Shown here: positions 21,331 through 28,239 of the stretch, one piece after another
Numbering within the stretch: position 1 is the stretch's first letter
How the letters are laid out: every line of letters starts with the position of its first letter
NCBI GenBank assembly: GCA_964557575.1
Contig: CAZLBC010000061.1
Coordinates: 1 to 28,239 of the forward strand
DNA: 28,239 nucleotides
From: CAZLBC01 sp964557575
GTDB taxonomy: Bacteria; Planctomycetota; Phycisphaerae; SM23-33
Direction of reading: 5' to 3'
The notes under the pieces: model-generated
Told to the model about the DNA's origin: nothing
Database searches by the model: none
What the model saw: only the letters and a program-made list of their open reading frames with translations
Position numbers and translations under genes: made by a program

Positions 21331-22527
21331 TTACTTGTTATAGTTATCCCATTTCGACTGCAGGTCGGGAGCCCGTACCGTCTCGAGCAGGTAGTCGCCG
21401 AGTTCCTCGCTCGTCCCCCCCTCCGGGCGCCCGGTCATGACGACCTTTTTTTCGTACTGGCCGCACACGTCGAGGGCCATTTCGAGTTTCCTGCCGAGGT
21501 CGGTGTAGCCGATATGCTCGAGCAGCATCGCCCCGGCCCTGATCATGCTCGACGGGTCGGCGTACTGCGCCCGGTTTTCCTTGACCATGCGGGGTGCCGA
21601 TCCGTGGATGGCCTCGAACATTGCGTAACGCTTGCCGATATTGGCACTGCCGGCCGTGCCGACACCCCCCTGGAACTCGGCGGCCTCGTCGGTCAGGATA
21701 TCCCCGTAGAGGTTCGGCAGAATCATGACGCGAAAATCCCTGCGCCGCTTCTCGTCGACGAGTTTCGCCGTCATGATGTCGATGTACCAGTCGTCACACT
21801 CGATGTCGGGGTACTCCCCGGCGATCCGATATCCGACGTCCAGGAACTTGCCGTCGGTCGTCTTTACCACGTTTGCCTTGGTGACCAGCGTCACCCGGTC
21901 GATGCCGTTTTTCTGTGCGTAATCGAAACCGAGCCGGATGATCCGCTCGGCCCCCTGGGTAGTGATAACCTTGAAGTCGAAGGCGATGTCATCCGTGACA
22001 TTGATGCCGTGGCTGCCCAGCACGTAGGCGCCCTCGGTATTTTCACGGAAGAACATCCAGTCGATGCCCTGGGACGGCACCTTGACGGGCCGCACGTTCG
22101 CGAAGAGATCGAGATACCGCCGCATGGCGACGTTGGCGCTCTCGATGTTCGGCCACTCGTCGCCCTTGCGGGGCGTCGTGGTCGGCCCCTTCAGGACGAC
22201 GTGGCATTTCTTGATGTCTGCCAGGACATCGTCCGGTATGGCCTGCATGCGCTCGGCCCGGTTCTCGATGGTCAGCCCCTCGATCGTGCGGAACGCGATG
22301 TCGCCGGCGCCGACCGCGTCGGCGAGAAGATCCTCGAGCACCCGCCGCGCCTCGGCGGCGATGAACGGCCCGATGCCGTCACCGCCGACCACCCCGATGA
22401 CGATCGGCTTGACCTGCGCGTAATCGATAAACTCCTCTTCGCGCTTCATCGCCTCAACCCGCTCGGCCTGGGAGCGTATCAACTCGCCAAAATGATTTTG
22501 TGCCTTCTCGATCGCCTCTGTGTCCAT
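21331..22527 (-). CDS. Isocitrate/isopropylmalate dehydrogenase family protein, probably isocitrate dehydrogenase
   Basis: 398 residues from ATG 22527 (GGAG six bases upstream; the longer frame is rejected). VIGVVGGDGIGPFIAAEA (about 43-60) opens the fold. FFRENTEGAYV, VTKANVVKTTDGKF and NLYGDILTDEAAEFQGGVG carry substrate- and metal-binding residues, the last with the two conserved aspartates of a Mg2+ site. FEAIHGSAP is the nucleotide-pocket block. The enzyme family decarboxylates 2R,3S-hydroxy acids oxidatively with NAD or NADP. Length and absence of leu genes nearby favour isocitrate over isopropylmalate, but I cannot settle cofactor or substrate. A strong terminator lies 160 bases downstream. 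Upstream, DUF58 ends 102 bases away on the same strand. Confidence 0.88.
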   Translation of the reverse strand: MDTEAIEKAQNHFGELIRSQAERVEAMKREEEFIDYAQVKPIVIGVVGGDGIGPFIAAEARRVLEDLLADAVGAGDIAFRTIEGLTIENRAERMQAIPDDVLADIKKCHVVLKGPTTTPRKGDEWPNIESANVAMRRYLDLFANVRPVKVPSQGIDWMFFRENTEGAYVLGSHGINVTDDIAFDFKVITTQGAERIIRLGFDYAQKNGIDRVTLVTKANVVKTTDGKFLDVGYRIAGEYPDIECDDWYIDIMTAKLVDEKRRRDFRVMILPNLYGDILTDEAAEFQGGVGTAGSANIGKRYAMFEAIHGSAPRMVKENRAQYADPSSMIRAGAMLLEHIGYTDLGRKLEMALDVCGQYEKKVVMTGRPEGGTSEELGDYLLETVRAPDLQSKWDNYNK

Positions 22528-22629
22528 TGAAATCTCCAGTAACGTGCTGACGGATTGCTCACTTCCGTACCGTCCGGCGACGGCACGAGCCGGGGAGTAT
22601 ACCACCTGGCGACATGTGCCGCAAGCGGC

Positions 22630-23535
22630 TCAGCCGAGGACGCCGGCCCGCCGCAGGGATTCAAGGATCAGCTTCTCGAGTGAAACGGCGGACGACGCCT
22701 GAATATACGTCCCCCCCCGCCGCAGGGTTTCACGCTCTATGGCCGATCGTCGCCGTTCCCAGCGACGGCCGTAGGCCGCGCGCAGGGCGGCAGTGACATC
22801 GACCCCCGCGCTGGCGTTCGTTTCCGCGTCGTCGAGGCGGAGGTGTCCGTCAAGCGCCGGTTGCGACTCCTCGGCCGCAAAGGTGTGCAGGACCACCAGT
22901 TCCCGGCCGCCGGCGACCAGCCGGTCCAGCGCGGGGGCAACGGCCGGCAGCGGCGTCCACATATCGCTGACCAGGACCACCCAGCCGGTTCCGCCGAACC
23001 GGACATCGAGCCGCTCGGCCGCCGCGGAAAGGTTCGTGTCACCACCGGCAACCAGCCCGGCGAGCGATGCGAGCAGGGGAAAAATCCTGGCCCGGTCGCG
23101 GCCCGTACGAACGATATCGCCGGGCCGGTCGGCAAACGGCATGAGGATGACCCTGATGCCGCTGCCCATGGCCACGTACGCCAGCGCGGCACACGCCCGG
23201 CGCGCATAGTCGAAAAGTGCGCTGTTGCCTCCGGGCGCCATCGAGGCGGATGTATCCAGCAGGATCGCCAGGTCGGCCTCGCTGTGACGGTGAAAAAGGC
23301 GAATCAGCAACTTCTCGAGCCTGCCGTAGCAGGGCCAGTCGATAAACCGTATGTCATCACCCGGGGAGTAGGCCCGGTGGTCGGCGAACTCGAGCCCGTC
23401 ACCCAGTCTCCGCGACCGAAACTGCCCGCTTCCGGCACCGCGGGCCATGCGCCCGGCGATCAGGTACAGTTTTTCCAGCCGCGACAGGAAATCCTTGTCG
23501 AACAGGATTTCGCTTTTCCGTGCGGCGTTTTTCAT
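22630..23535 (-). CDS. DUF58 protein with a von Willebrand A-like domain
   Basis: 301 residues from ATG 23535, which shares four bases with the stop of the upstream EIIA-like gene. YSPGDDIRFIDWPCYGRLEK (about 55-75) is the signature block of DUF58. LAILLDTSASMAPGG (about 88-102) is a MIDAS-type DxSxS metal site, and VVLVSDMW a later vWA strand. DUF58 proteins usually sit beside a MoxR AAA+ ATPase and act in chaperone-like metal-insertion or envelope complexes. No MoxR gene is in the window; the partner here is an HTH-EIIA protein. No membrane segment is seen, so it is probably cytoplasmic. Complete at both ends; family certain, role unknown. Confidence 0.88.
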   Translation of the reverse strand: MKNAARKSEILFDKDFLSRLEKLYLIAGRMARGAGSGQFRSRRLGDGLEFADHRAYSPGDDIRFIDWPCYGRLEKLLIRLFHRHSEADLAILLDTSASMAPGGNSALFDYARRACAALAYVAMGSGIRVILMPFADRPGDIVRTGRDRARIFPLLASLAGLVAGGDTNLSAAAERLDVRFGGTGWVVLVSDMWTPLPAVAPALDRLVAGGRELVVLHTFAAEESQPALDGHLRLDDAETNASAGVDVTAALRAAYGRRWERRRSAIERETLRRGGTYIQASSAVSLEKLILESLRRAGVLG

Positions 23536-24269
23536 TCCGCGCACGCCCCCGCGCTCCGGCAGATCAGTTCCATCTCCCGGTGCGCGATCAACTCCGCGCA
23601 TTCTTCCGGATCCCCAACCTCAAGCAGCGGCCCCGCGCCGCCCATGCCCTCGATGATCCGCACCAGGCGTGCGAGCACGTGCAGGTGCGTCCGCTCCTCC
23701 TTGCAGCAGATCAGGAAAAAAAGCCGGGTCTGCTTACCGTCCCGGGAACCGAAGGGTATCCCCGAGGGCGTCAGGCCGACCGCGATAAAGCTGCGATCAA
23801 GCAGGTAGGGCATCGTGCGCCCGGGATGCGGAAAGGCAACGCCGGACAGGATGGCGGTGCTTCCGTCCAATTCCCGTCCCCGCAGTTGATCGTAGAGGTA
23901 CTCGCGATCGTGAACCAGTCCGGCGTCGGCAACCAGGCACACCAGCCGTTTCAGGACCGCCGGCGCCGTGCGGGCCGCGAGCGGTATCGCCATGTACCGT
24001 TCGTCGAGGAGCGGACAGACGATGGGGATGTTTTCCTCCATCCCGTGGTGCGAAACAACCCCCCGCTCTATGTCCGCAAGCCGATCGAGGTCGAAGTCGT
24101 GCATGCGCTGCCATACCCAGTGATCGATTTCCCCTTTCCGAAACACGTAATGCTTATGGCCGATTCTCCGACAGGGAATCTTCTCCCGGGACGCGAGCCG
24201 GGTGATTTCCCTCAGCCCCATACCGAGGTATGAAGCGAGTTGTCGCTCATCCATCTTCTCATGCGGCAT
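23532..24269 (-). CDS. Excisionase-type HTH fused to a PTS EIIA-like domain
   Basis: 245 residues from ATG 24269 (AGGA six bases before; ATG 24254 is possible). Residues 6-55 form a MerR/excisionase-type DNA-binding domain: LASYLGMGLREITRLA, then IPCRRIGHKHYVFRKGEID. Residues 78-240 are an EIIA type-2 fold (PTS-Ntr/fructose class) with the phosphorylatable histidine H148 in GVAFPHPGRT. FFLICCKEERTHLHVLARL is the usual closing block. Such fusions are taken as phosphorylation-responsive regulators rather than sugar-uptake parts. Its stop overlaps the DUF58 start (ATGA), so the two are one operon. TATAGT at 24290-24295 on the minus strand is a good -10 box; a matching -35 would fall at the edge of the repeat at 24314. 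Confidence 0.85.
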   Translation of the reverse strand: MPHEKMDERQLASYLGMGLREITRLASREKIPCRRIGHKHYVFRKGEIDHWVWQRMHDFDLDRLADIERGVVSHHGMEENIPIVCPLLDERYMAIPLAARTAPAVLKRLVCLVADAGLVHDREYLYDQLRGRELDGSTAILSGVAFPHPGRTMPYLLDRSFIAVGLTPSGIPFGSRDGKQTRLFFLICCKEERTHLHVLARLVRIIEGMGGAGPLLEVGDPEECAELIAHREMELICRSAGACAE

Positions 24270-24313
24270 GATCGATCCTGTCGAATACTACTATAAGCGC
24301 TTGTCGGAAATAT

Positions 24314-24435
24314 CGATGCAGGCTGATGACGCCCGGCGGCGATGTGAGCCGCTCGAATGCCACAGCAGCATCGCATTGTAACTGACGCGAGCCGACACAA
24401 CACGAGCATCCACGGGTAAAAGCGGCTTTTACCCG
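24314..24435. repeat. First copy of structured repeat, truncated, ending in a CGGGTAAAAGC palindrome
   Basis: The 55 bases at 24314-24368 recur exactly at 24518-24572, 204 bases away. The copy continues to CGGGTAAAAGC (24413-24423), which forms a perfect palindrome with GCTTTTACCCG (24425-24435), the left end of the next copy. The part of the unit that should precede 24314 is missing, so this copy is incomplete at its left end. It abuts the predicted promoter of the HTH-EIIA gene. Confidence 0.75.
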
Positions 24436-24683
24436 GCGAGTCAAGCGTCGCACCGAGAGCGAGCGAATCGTCGCCGGGCGAAGAAGCCGAAGCAGCCGGC
24501 TCTGTGAAACGAGCCGGCGATGCAGGCTGATGACGCCCGGCGGCGATGTGAGCCGCTCGAATGCCACAGCAGNNNNNNNNNNNNNNNNNNNNNNNNNNNN
24601 NNNNNNNNNNNNNNNNNNNNNNNNNNNNNNNNNNNNNNNNNNNNNNNNNNNNNNNNNNNNNNNNNNNNNNNNCGGGTAAAAGC
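24425..24683. repeat. Second copy of structured repeat, bounded by GCTTTTACCCG/CGGGTAAAAGC, interrupted by the gap
   Basis: The copy opens with GCTTTTACCCG (24425-24435) and closes with the reverse complement CGGGTAAAAGC at 24673-24683, right after the Ns. Inside is a long imperfect palindrome whose tip, CCGGCTC-loop-GAGCCGG (24496-24517), is flanked by GAAGCAG and CGATGCAG, as in the element at 2245-2390. By comparison with copy one, about 44 bases are needed to bridge the gap, plus any whole units that were collapsed. No transposase is nearby and no frame in it looks coding. Confidence 0.7.
24573..24672. other. Assembly gap of 100 Ns
   Basis: Exactly 100 Ns, the conventional filler for a scaffold gap of unknown size. 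It falls inside a tandem repeat, which explains the break. Order and distance across it are not proven by this sequence. Confidence 0.97.
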
Positions 24684-24732
24684 TGTAGAATACATCAGGA
24701 TTCTCTCTTTTCAAACCATCCGGGAGATAAAA

Positions 24733-26022
24733 ATGGAACAGCAGGAACAAAACACGGGCGTGAGCCAGGAAACCGGTTCGGAGAAGATGCTGGGGGGTAT
24801 CACGATTTTGATGTTTGTCGTGGCGGTGATTACGGTAATGGCGATCGGCATCAGGTTTATCTCGGCGGGGGTAACGGCCGATCATCAGGCCGACTGGTGG
24901 ACCGAACCGCTGGCAAGTGCCATGGAGTTCCTGTTGCTGGGCCTGATCGGCATCGCGGTGCTGGTGACGGCGCGGATCCTTTTTCTCTCACAGAAGATCG
25001 GGGAGCAGGGCAACATGTACCTGAGCAGAATCCTGTCGGCAGCCTGGGACCAGGAACAGGTCGTCAGAAACATGGCGGACCAGGAACAGATTTGCGACAA
25101 GATCAAGGAACTGGCGTTCAGGTCGAAAAATCTCGACGCGCTGCGAACGTCGATCGACGAACTGCTGGAGCGGCACGATTTCGAGGGCGCGCAGGCGGCA
25201 ATCGACGAGGCAAAGGCACTGGGCATGCTCGGCAACGACGCCGACAAACTGCAGGCGGCGGTTGAGAACTCAAAGAAAGCCGGGCTCGATGAACGGATCG
25301 AGAAGCAGGTCGGCAACGTCCAGAGCCTCATCGAGAAACGGGACTGGGTCGAGGCGAACAGGGAGAGCAAGCGGCTGCTTTCCAACTATCCCGACCATCC
25401 CCGCATCACGGCGCTTTCGGAAAAGATCAAGAGCGCCCGCAGCGCGTACAAGGCACACCTGCTGAAGCTCTACGGCGACGCGGTCAGGGTCGAGGACGTC
25501 AACAAGAGCTACGATCTGCTGAAGGAACTGGACAAGTACCTGACGCCGCAGGAAGGCGAGGCCCTCAAGGAATCGGCGCGCGACGTCTTCAAAAAGCGGC
25601 TGCACAACCTCGGGGTGCAGTTCTCCATCGCCATAGCCGACTCCCAGTGGGACACGGCGATTGAAACCGGCGAGGAGATCATGCGGGAATACCCGAACAG
25701 CCGCATGGGCAAAGAGGTGAAGGAAAAGATGCCCCTGCTGCAGCAGAAAAAAGCGGCAAAGGGACGCCAGCCGCTGATTTCGGGCCAGGACGAACTGCCC
25801 GACGGGCTCATGGATGAACCGCAGCCGGTCTCCCCACCGGGCGGAAGCGAACCCGCGCCGGCCGGTGAACCGCAGCCGGTTCCCGTCAAACCGGCCGGTG
25901 AGGAACCCGCCCCGGCAGAACCGCCGACCGACGAACCCCGGCCCGTGTCGCCGCCCGAACCCGCGCCACCCGCGGAGGAAGGCGGCGGGCCGGAGGAACC
26001 CGGGGACGATACCAGGACCTGA
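24733..26022 (+). CDS. Two-pass membrane protein with a helical repeat region and Pro/Glu-rich tail
   Basis: 429 residues from ATG 24733 (GGGAG upstream; the frame through the gap is disregarded). Membrane segments lie at about 20-43 (GGITILMFVVAVITVMAIGI) and 64-86 (MEFLLLGLIGIAVLVTARIL). Residues 90-345 are charged helices, partly coiled coil, with TPR-like units such as LIEKRDWVEANRESKRLLSN and SIAIADSQWDTAIETGEEIM. The tail (about 365-429) is low-complexity with repeated EPQPV/EPAPA, as in periplasm- or wall-spanning linkers. No enzyme motif is visible. It may be a scaffold or envelope assembly factor. Its stop abuts the stop of the convergent TPR gene with no base between; that neighbour also has TPR-like repeats and a membrane anchor. 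Confidence 0.8.
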   Translation: MEQQEQNTGVSQETGSEKMLGGITILMFVVAVITVMAIGIRFISAGVTADHQADWWTEPLASAMEFLLLGLIGIAVLVTARILFLSQKIGEQGNMYLSRILSAAWDQEQVVRNMADQEQICDKIKELAFRSKNLDALRTSIDELLERHDFEGAQAAIDEAKALGMLGNDADKLQAAVENSKKAGLDERIEKQVGNVQSLIEKRDWVEANRESKRLLSNYPDHPRITALSEKIKSARSAYKAHLLKLYGDAVRVEDVNKSYDLLKELDKYLTPQEGEALKESARDVFKKRLHNLGVQFSIAIADSQWDTAIETGEEIMREYPNSRMGKEVKEKMPLLQQKKAAKGRQPLISGQDELPDGLMDEPQPVSPPGGSEPAPAGEPQPVPVKPAGEEPAPAEPPTDEPRPVSPPEPAPPAEEGGGPEEPGDDTRT

Positions 26023-27144
26023 TTACTCCAGTTCCGGAGAGAAGTCCATAAACGAACCGCCGTCGTCGCCCGCCGGCTGCGGGGGACCGTATCGGGCGTT
26101 TTCGATCTTCTCTTTCCACGCGGCGACATCCTCGTGGTCCGGTATCAGCGCAGCGGCGATGTCGATATACTGCATCGCCTTGCCGAGTTCATGGCCGCCC
26201 GGCTTGTCGGCAAAATAGTAGCACTTCGCCGCCTCCAGGGCCGCTTCGCCGCGTTCCGGGGGATAGTCCGACGCCGCGCCGAACGATTCCGCGGCGGCAT
26301 GCCAGTCCCCCCTGCCGGTGTGCAGCCGCCCCAGTTGCCGCAGCACCATCCCCCGGGTGATACCCGACGTCAGTTTTTCGGCTTTCTCAAGGGACGCTAT
26401 GGCCTGGTCGGTCTTATCCAGCCTGATCTGGACATCGGCCAGCGTGCACCACACGTCGCCGCTGCCGGGTCGTATCTCGACGGCGAGGCCGAGATACCGG
26501 AGGGCTTCCTTCAGCCGGCCCTGCCGCAGGGCTATTTTGCCCAGCCCGGTATACACCAGCCCGCTCCGGCTGCCCGTCTCCCGCGCCTTCAGCAGGTACT
26601 TCTCCGCCGCGGCGTAATGCCCCTCGTCCAGCATAAACAGACCGTACATGCCCCAGATCTTTTCCCCGGCCTCCGGGTGATCGGCGGCCCGGCGAAAATA
26701 CTTCGCCCCGTCTCCGCGGTTCTGCTGCTCGTAACACTCGCCCTTGTACCACAGCGCCTGCGGCTGGCCGGGCACCGCGGACAGGACGACGTCGACGTGC
26801 TGAAGACACTCCTTCCATTTCCGCATGCGGATACAGCACTCCGCCAGCATCAACCGGGGTTTGACCGCGTCGGGGTGATCTTCGACGTACGACCGCAGCA
26901 TCTTCACCGCGTCGGGAAAGTTCCCCGCCCGTATCATGTCCTCCGCCACCGCGACGCGCATCTCGCTCTCATCGACGGGCGGGGCGTCGGATACGCCCGG
27001 GGAGGTATCCACCGGGCGGGTAACCATGTAGACGGCCGCCGCCGCCGCGATCGCGGCCGCCGCCAGCATCACCACGGCAAACAGGTTCTTCATTCGGTCA
27101 TTGCCGCCCCCCCGCCGCGCTTGTTGATTGTTGTCGTCAGTCAC
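26023..27144 (-). CDS. Membrane-anchored tetratricopeptide-repeat protein
   Basis: 373 residues from GTG 27144, chosen because GGAGG lies five bases upstream, inside the end of trpC, giving an 8-base overlap with it. The ATG further upstream would lie within trpC. One membrane segment at about 19-41 (FAVVMLAAAAIAAAAAVYMV) leaves the rest outside or periplasmic. At least six TPR units follow, for example GNFPDAVKMLRSYVEDHPD, QPQALWYKGECYEQQN, LVYTGLGKIALRQGRLKEAL and DVWCTLADVQIRLDKTDQA. TPRs bind partner proteins; no other domain is present. The overlap suggests co-transcription with trpC, although no pathway link is apparent. Confidence 0.88.
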   Translation of the reverse strand: MTDDNNQQARRGGGNDRMKNLFAVVMLAAAAIAAAAAVYMVTRPVDTSPGVSDAPPVDESEMRVAVAEDMIRAGNFPDAVKMLRSYVEDHPDAVKPRLMLAECCIRMRKWKECLQHVDVVLSAVPGQPQALWYKGECYEQQNRGDGAKYFRRAADHPEAGEKIWGMYGLFMLDEGHYAAAEKYLLKARETGSRSGLVYTGLGKIALRQGRLKEALRYLGLAVEIRPGSGDVWCTLADVQIRLDKTDQAIASLEKAEKLTSGITRGMVLRQLGRLHTGRGDWHAAAESFGAASDYPPERGEAALEAAKCYYFADKPGGHELGKAMQYIDIAAALIPDHEDVAAWKEKIENARYGPPQPAGDDGGSFMDFSPELE

Positions 27145-27958
27145 TGCCGACCTCCGTGTCCATGAGTGCTTCCACGGCGGAAACAACGTCTCCGCTGCGC
27201 ATCAGCGCCTCGCCTACCAGGACCGCCCGGACACCGGCGCCGGCCAGGCGCGCCACGTCTTTCCCGGTCCATATCCCCGATTCCGATACCACCGCGGTCC
27301 CCGCCGGCACCCGGGGCAGCAGGCGGAGCGTGGTTTCGATAACCACGTCAAAGGTCGCCAGGTCCCGGTTGTTGATACCCAGGACCCAGCCCTCGGACGG
27401 TCCCGGCAGGGCGCCGGCGACCTTCGCGAGTTCCGCCTCGTCGTGTATTTCCAGCAGCACCCCCATGCCCAGTTCCCCGGCGAGGGCCCGCATGTCGGCC
27501 AGCAGGGACGGCTCCAGCGCGGCGGCGATAAGGAGCACGGCGTCGGCGCCCGCGGCGCGGGATTCCCAGACCTGGACGGGATCGACCAGGAAATCCTTGC
27601 GGAGGACCGGCAGGCCGGCCGCGTCCCGCGCGAGTTGAATATACTCCAAAGCCCCCATGAAATACGGCTCATCGGTCAGCACGCTCAGGGCGTCCGCGCC
27701 GGCCGCCGCGTAATCGCGGGCCAGCGCCGCCGGATCAAAATCAGCGCGGATGACTCCCCGTGACGGCGAGGCCTTCTTGATTTCAGCGATCAGGTTCAGC
27801 GGCCGGGGGCCGGTTTTGGCGACCGCATCGACGAAGTCGCGGGCGGGCGGCATGTCCCCCGCCGCGGATACGAAGTCCTCCCGCTTTCCGGTCGCCACGA
27901 GGCGGGTGACCTCTTTTCGCTTGGTTTCCAGTATCCTATCCAATATAGTGTTCGCCAT
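27137..27958 (-). CDS. trpC: Indole-3-glycerol-phosphate synthase
   Basis: 273 residues from ATG 27958 (AGGA eight bases before; the two earlier ATGs lack a ribosome site). The TIM-barrel enzyme closes the indole ring in tryptophan synthesis. IAEIKKASPSRGVI carries the catalytic Lys and Ser-Pro-Ser, and LSVLTDEPYFMGALEYI, LRKDFLVDPVQVWESRAAGA (second catalytic Lys), LEIHDEAEL, GINNRDL and VSESGI follow in the usual order. VLVGEALM is the phosphate-binding end. Length is normal and the enzyme is monofunctional. No other trp gene is in the window. It overlaps the TPR gene by eight bases and is divergent from the partial membrane-protein gene, 23 bases away. Confidence 0.96.
   Translation of the reverse strand: MANTILDRILETKRKEVTRLVATGKREDFVSAAGDMPPARDFVDAVAKTGPRPLNLIAEIKKASPSRGVIRADFDPAALARDYAAAGADALSVLTDEPYFMGALEYIQLARDAAGLPVLRKDFLVDPVQVWESRAAGADAVLLIAAALEPSLLADMRALAGELGMGVLLEIHDEAELAKVAGALPGPSEGWVLGINNRDLATFDVVIETTLRLLPRVPAGTAVVSESGIWTGKDVARLAGAGVRAVLVGEALMRSGDVVSAVEALMDTEVGSD
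27922..27950 (+). promoter_or_regulatory. Promoter of the partial membrane-protein gene, inside the trpC 5' end
   Basis: TTGGTT (27922-27927), a 17-base spacer and TATAGT (27945-27950) on the plus strand, 31 bases before ATG 27982. It lies within the first codons of trpC on the other strand, so the two genes share their start region. Confidence 0.4.
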
Positions 27959-27981
27959 TGCCAGCATCCTTGACCGAAAAC

Positions 27982-28239
27982 ATGCATCCGTCAACACCCG
28001 TATCATTGTACCGTATTATCGCGTCTTCCGACACCGCCACGGCACCGGCGAGCCGGCCGGCCGGGGATCCGTACGCCCTCCATACCCTCCAGTACGCGAT
28101 ACTCGGGCTCGGGGCCCTTCTGCTGATCGGCTGGCTGGTCCGCTCGCTGTCAAGGCCGAGAAAGTTCGGCCTCGCCGATGCGCCGGGCAGAAAAAACAAT
28201 CTCACGCCGGTCCATGTCTTGGGGATCTTCATCCTCTGC
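27982..28239 (+). CDS. N-terminal part of a membrane protein, cut by the window edge
   Basis: 86 codons remain open to the last base. From ATG 27982 the protein begins MHPSTPVSLYRIIASSD, with a membrane segment at about residues 37-55 (YAILGLGALLLIGWLV). A basic stretch RPRKFGLADAPGRKNNLTPV follows, then the start of a second hydrophobic segment, LGIFILC. This resembles the N-terminus of some planctomycete CPBP-type membrane proteases, but no catalytic motif is in view and I do not assign a function. The ribosome site is weak. A fair promoter lies inside the start of trpC. Confidence 0.6.
   Translation, partial: MHPSTPVSLYRIIASSDTATAPASRPAGDPYALHTLQYAILGLGALLLIGWLVRSLSRPRKFGLADAPGRKNNLTPVHVLGIFILC

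Noticed and set aside
24314..24572. CRISPR array suggested by exact 55-bp direct repeats
   Set aside because: Only two copies at 204-bp spacing, with palindromic ends and long structured interiors; no cas genes.

Overview
The window is GC-rich and looks like a scaffold from an environmental genome of the PVC superphylum, most likely a planctomycete or close relative. The pointers are a hydrazine-synthase-alpha-like (HzsA-related) protein with CxxCH sites, a DUF1080 protein followed by a PQQ-type beta-propeller, a Tat-exported sulfatase, a formylglycine-generating-enzyme-like protein with a long helical N-terminus, and a DUF58 protein next to an EIIA-like regulator. The assignment rests on gene content only. 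A run of 100 Ns (24573-24672) shows that two contigs were scaffolded across a repeat.

Layout. 1-1148 (-) is a truncated FGE/SUMF1-like secreted protein. 1256-3959 (-) is an accessory zone: an orphan CopG/BrnA-like antitoxin, a small gene translationally coupled to an internally deleted nucleotidyltransferase, two inverted-repeat elements, an intact XRE/AbiEii-type pair with a palindromic operator, and the frameshifted 3' end of a second AbiEii-like gene. 4073-7414 (+) holds a shortened Nramp-like transporter, then DUF1080 and beta-propeller genes in tandem. A 69-bp inverted repeat separates these from a convergent D-Ala-D-Ala carboxypeptidase (7478-8914, -) and supplies the stop codons of both genes. 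Then come hemL plus an overlapping lipoprotein gene (+), and a minus-strand run of sulfatase, nitroreductase, hemC and a Thi4-type thiazole synthase (11341-15284). A PurF homologue lacking glutaminase residues (15631-17031, +) converges on an IclR-regulator/HzsA-related pair (17047-20894, -). Isocitrate-dehydrogenase-like, DUF58 and HTH-EIIA genes follow (21331-24269, -). Past the gap are a membrane-anchored helical protein (+), a TPR protein and trpC (-), and the start of another membrane protein (+).

How the genes may fit together. The secreted DUF1080, beta-propeller, sulfatase, FGE-like and HzsA-related proteins fit an envelope-centred polysaccharide/redox lifestyle. HemL and HemC supply tetrapyrrole, which the CxxCH protein would need. 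A Thi4 lacking the sacrificial cysteine suggests sulfidic, low-oxygen conditions. These links are inferences.

The least ordinary signals are: (i) the glutaminase-dead PurF homologue and the promoter-terminator-promoter arrangement before it; (ii) two structured repeat elements more than 20 kb apart that share a core around a hairpin whose pairing is kept while its sequence differs; (iii) the inverted repeat that ends two convergent genes; (iv) the cluster of decaying nucleotidyltransferase toxin-like genes; (v) an Nramp protein missing its middle; and (vi) several promoters whose -10 box lies 5-7 bases from the start codon, suggesting leaderless transcripts.
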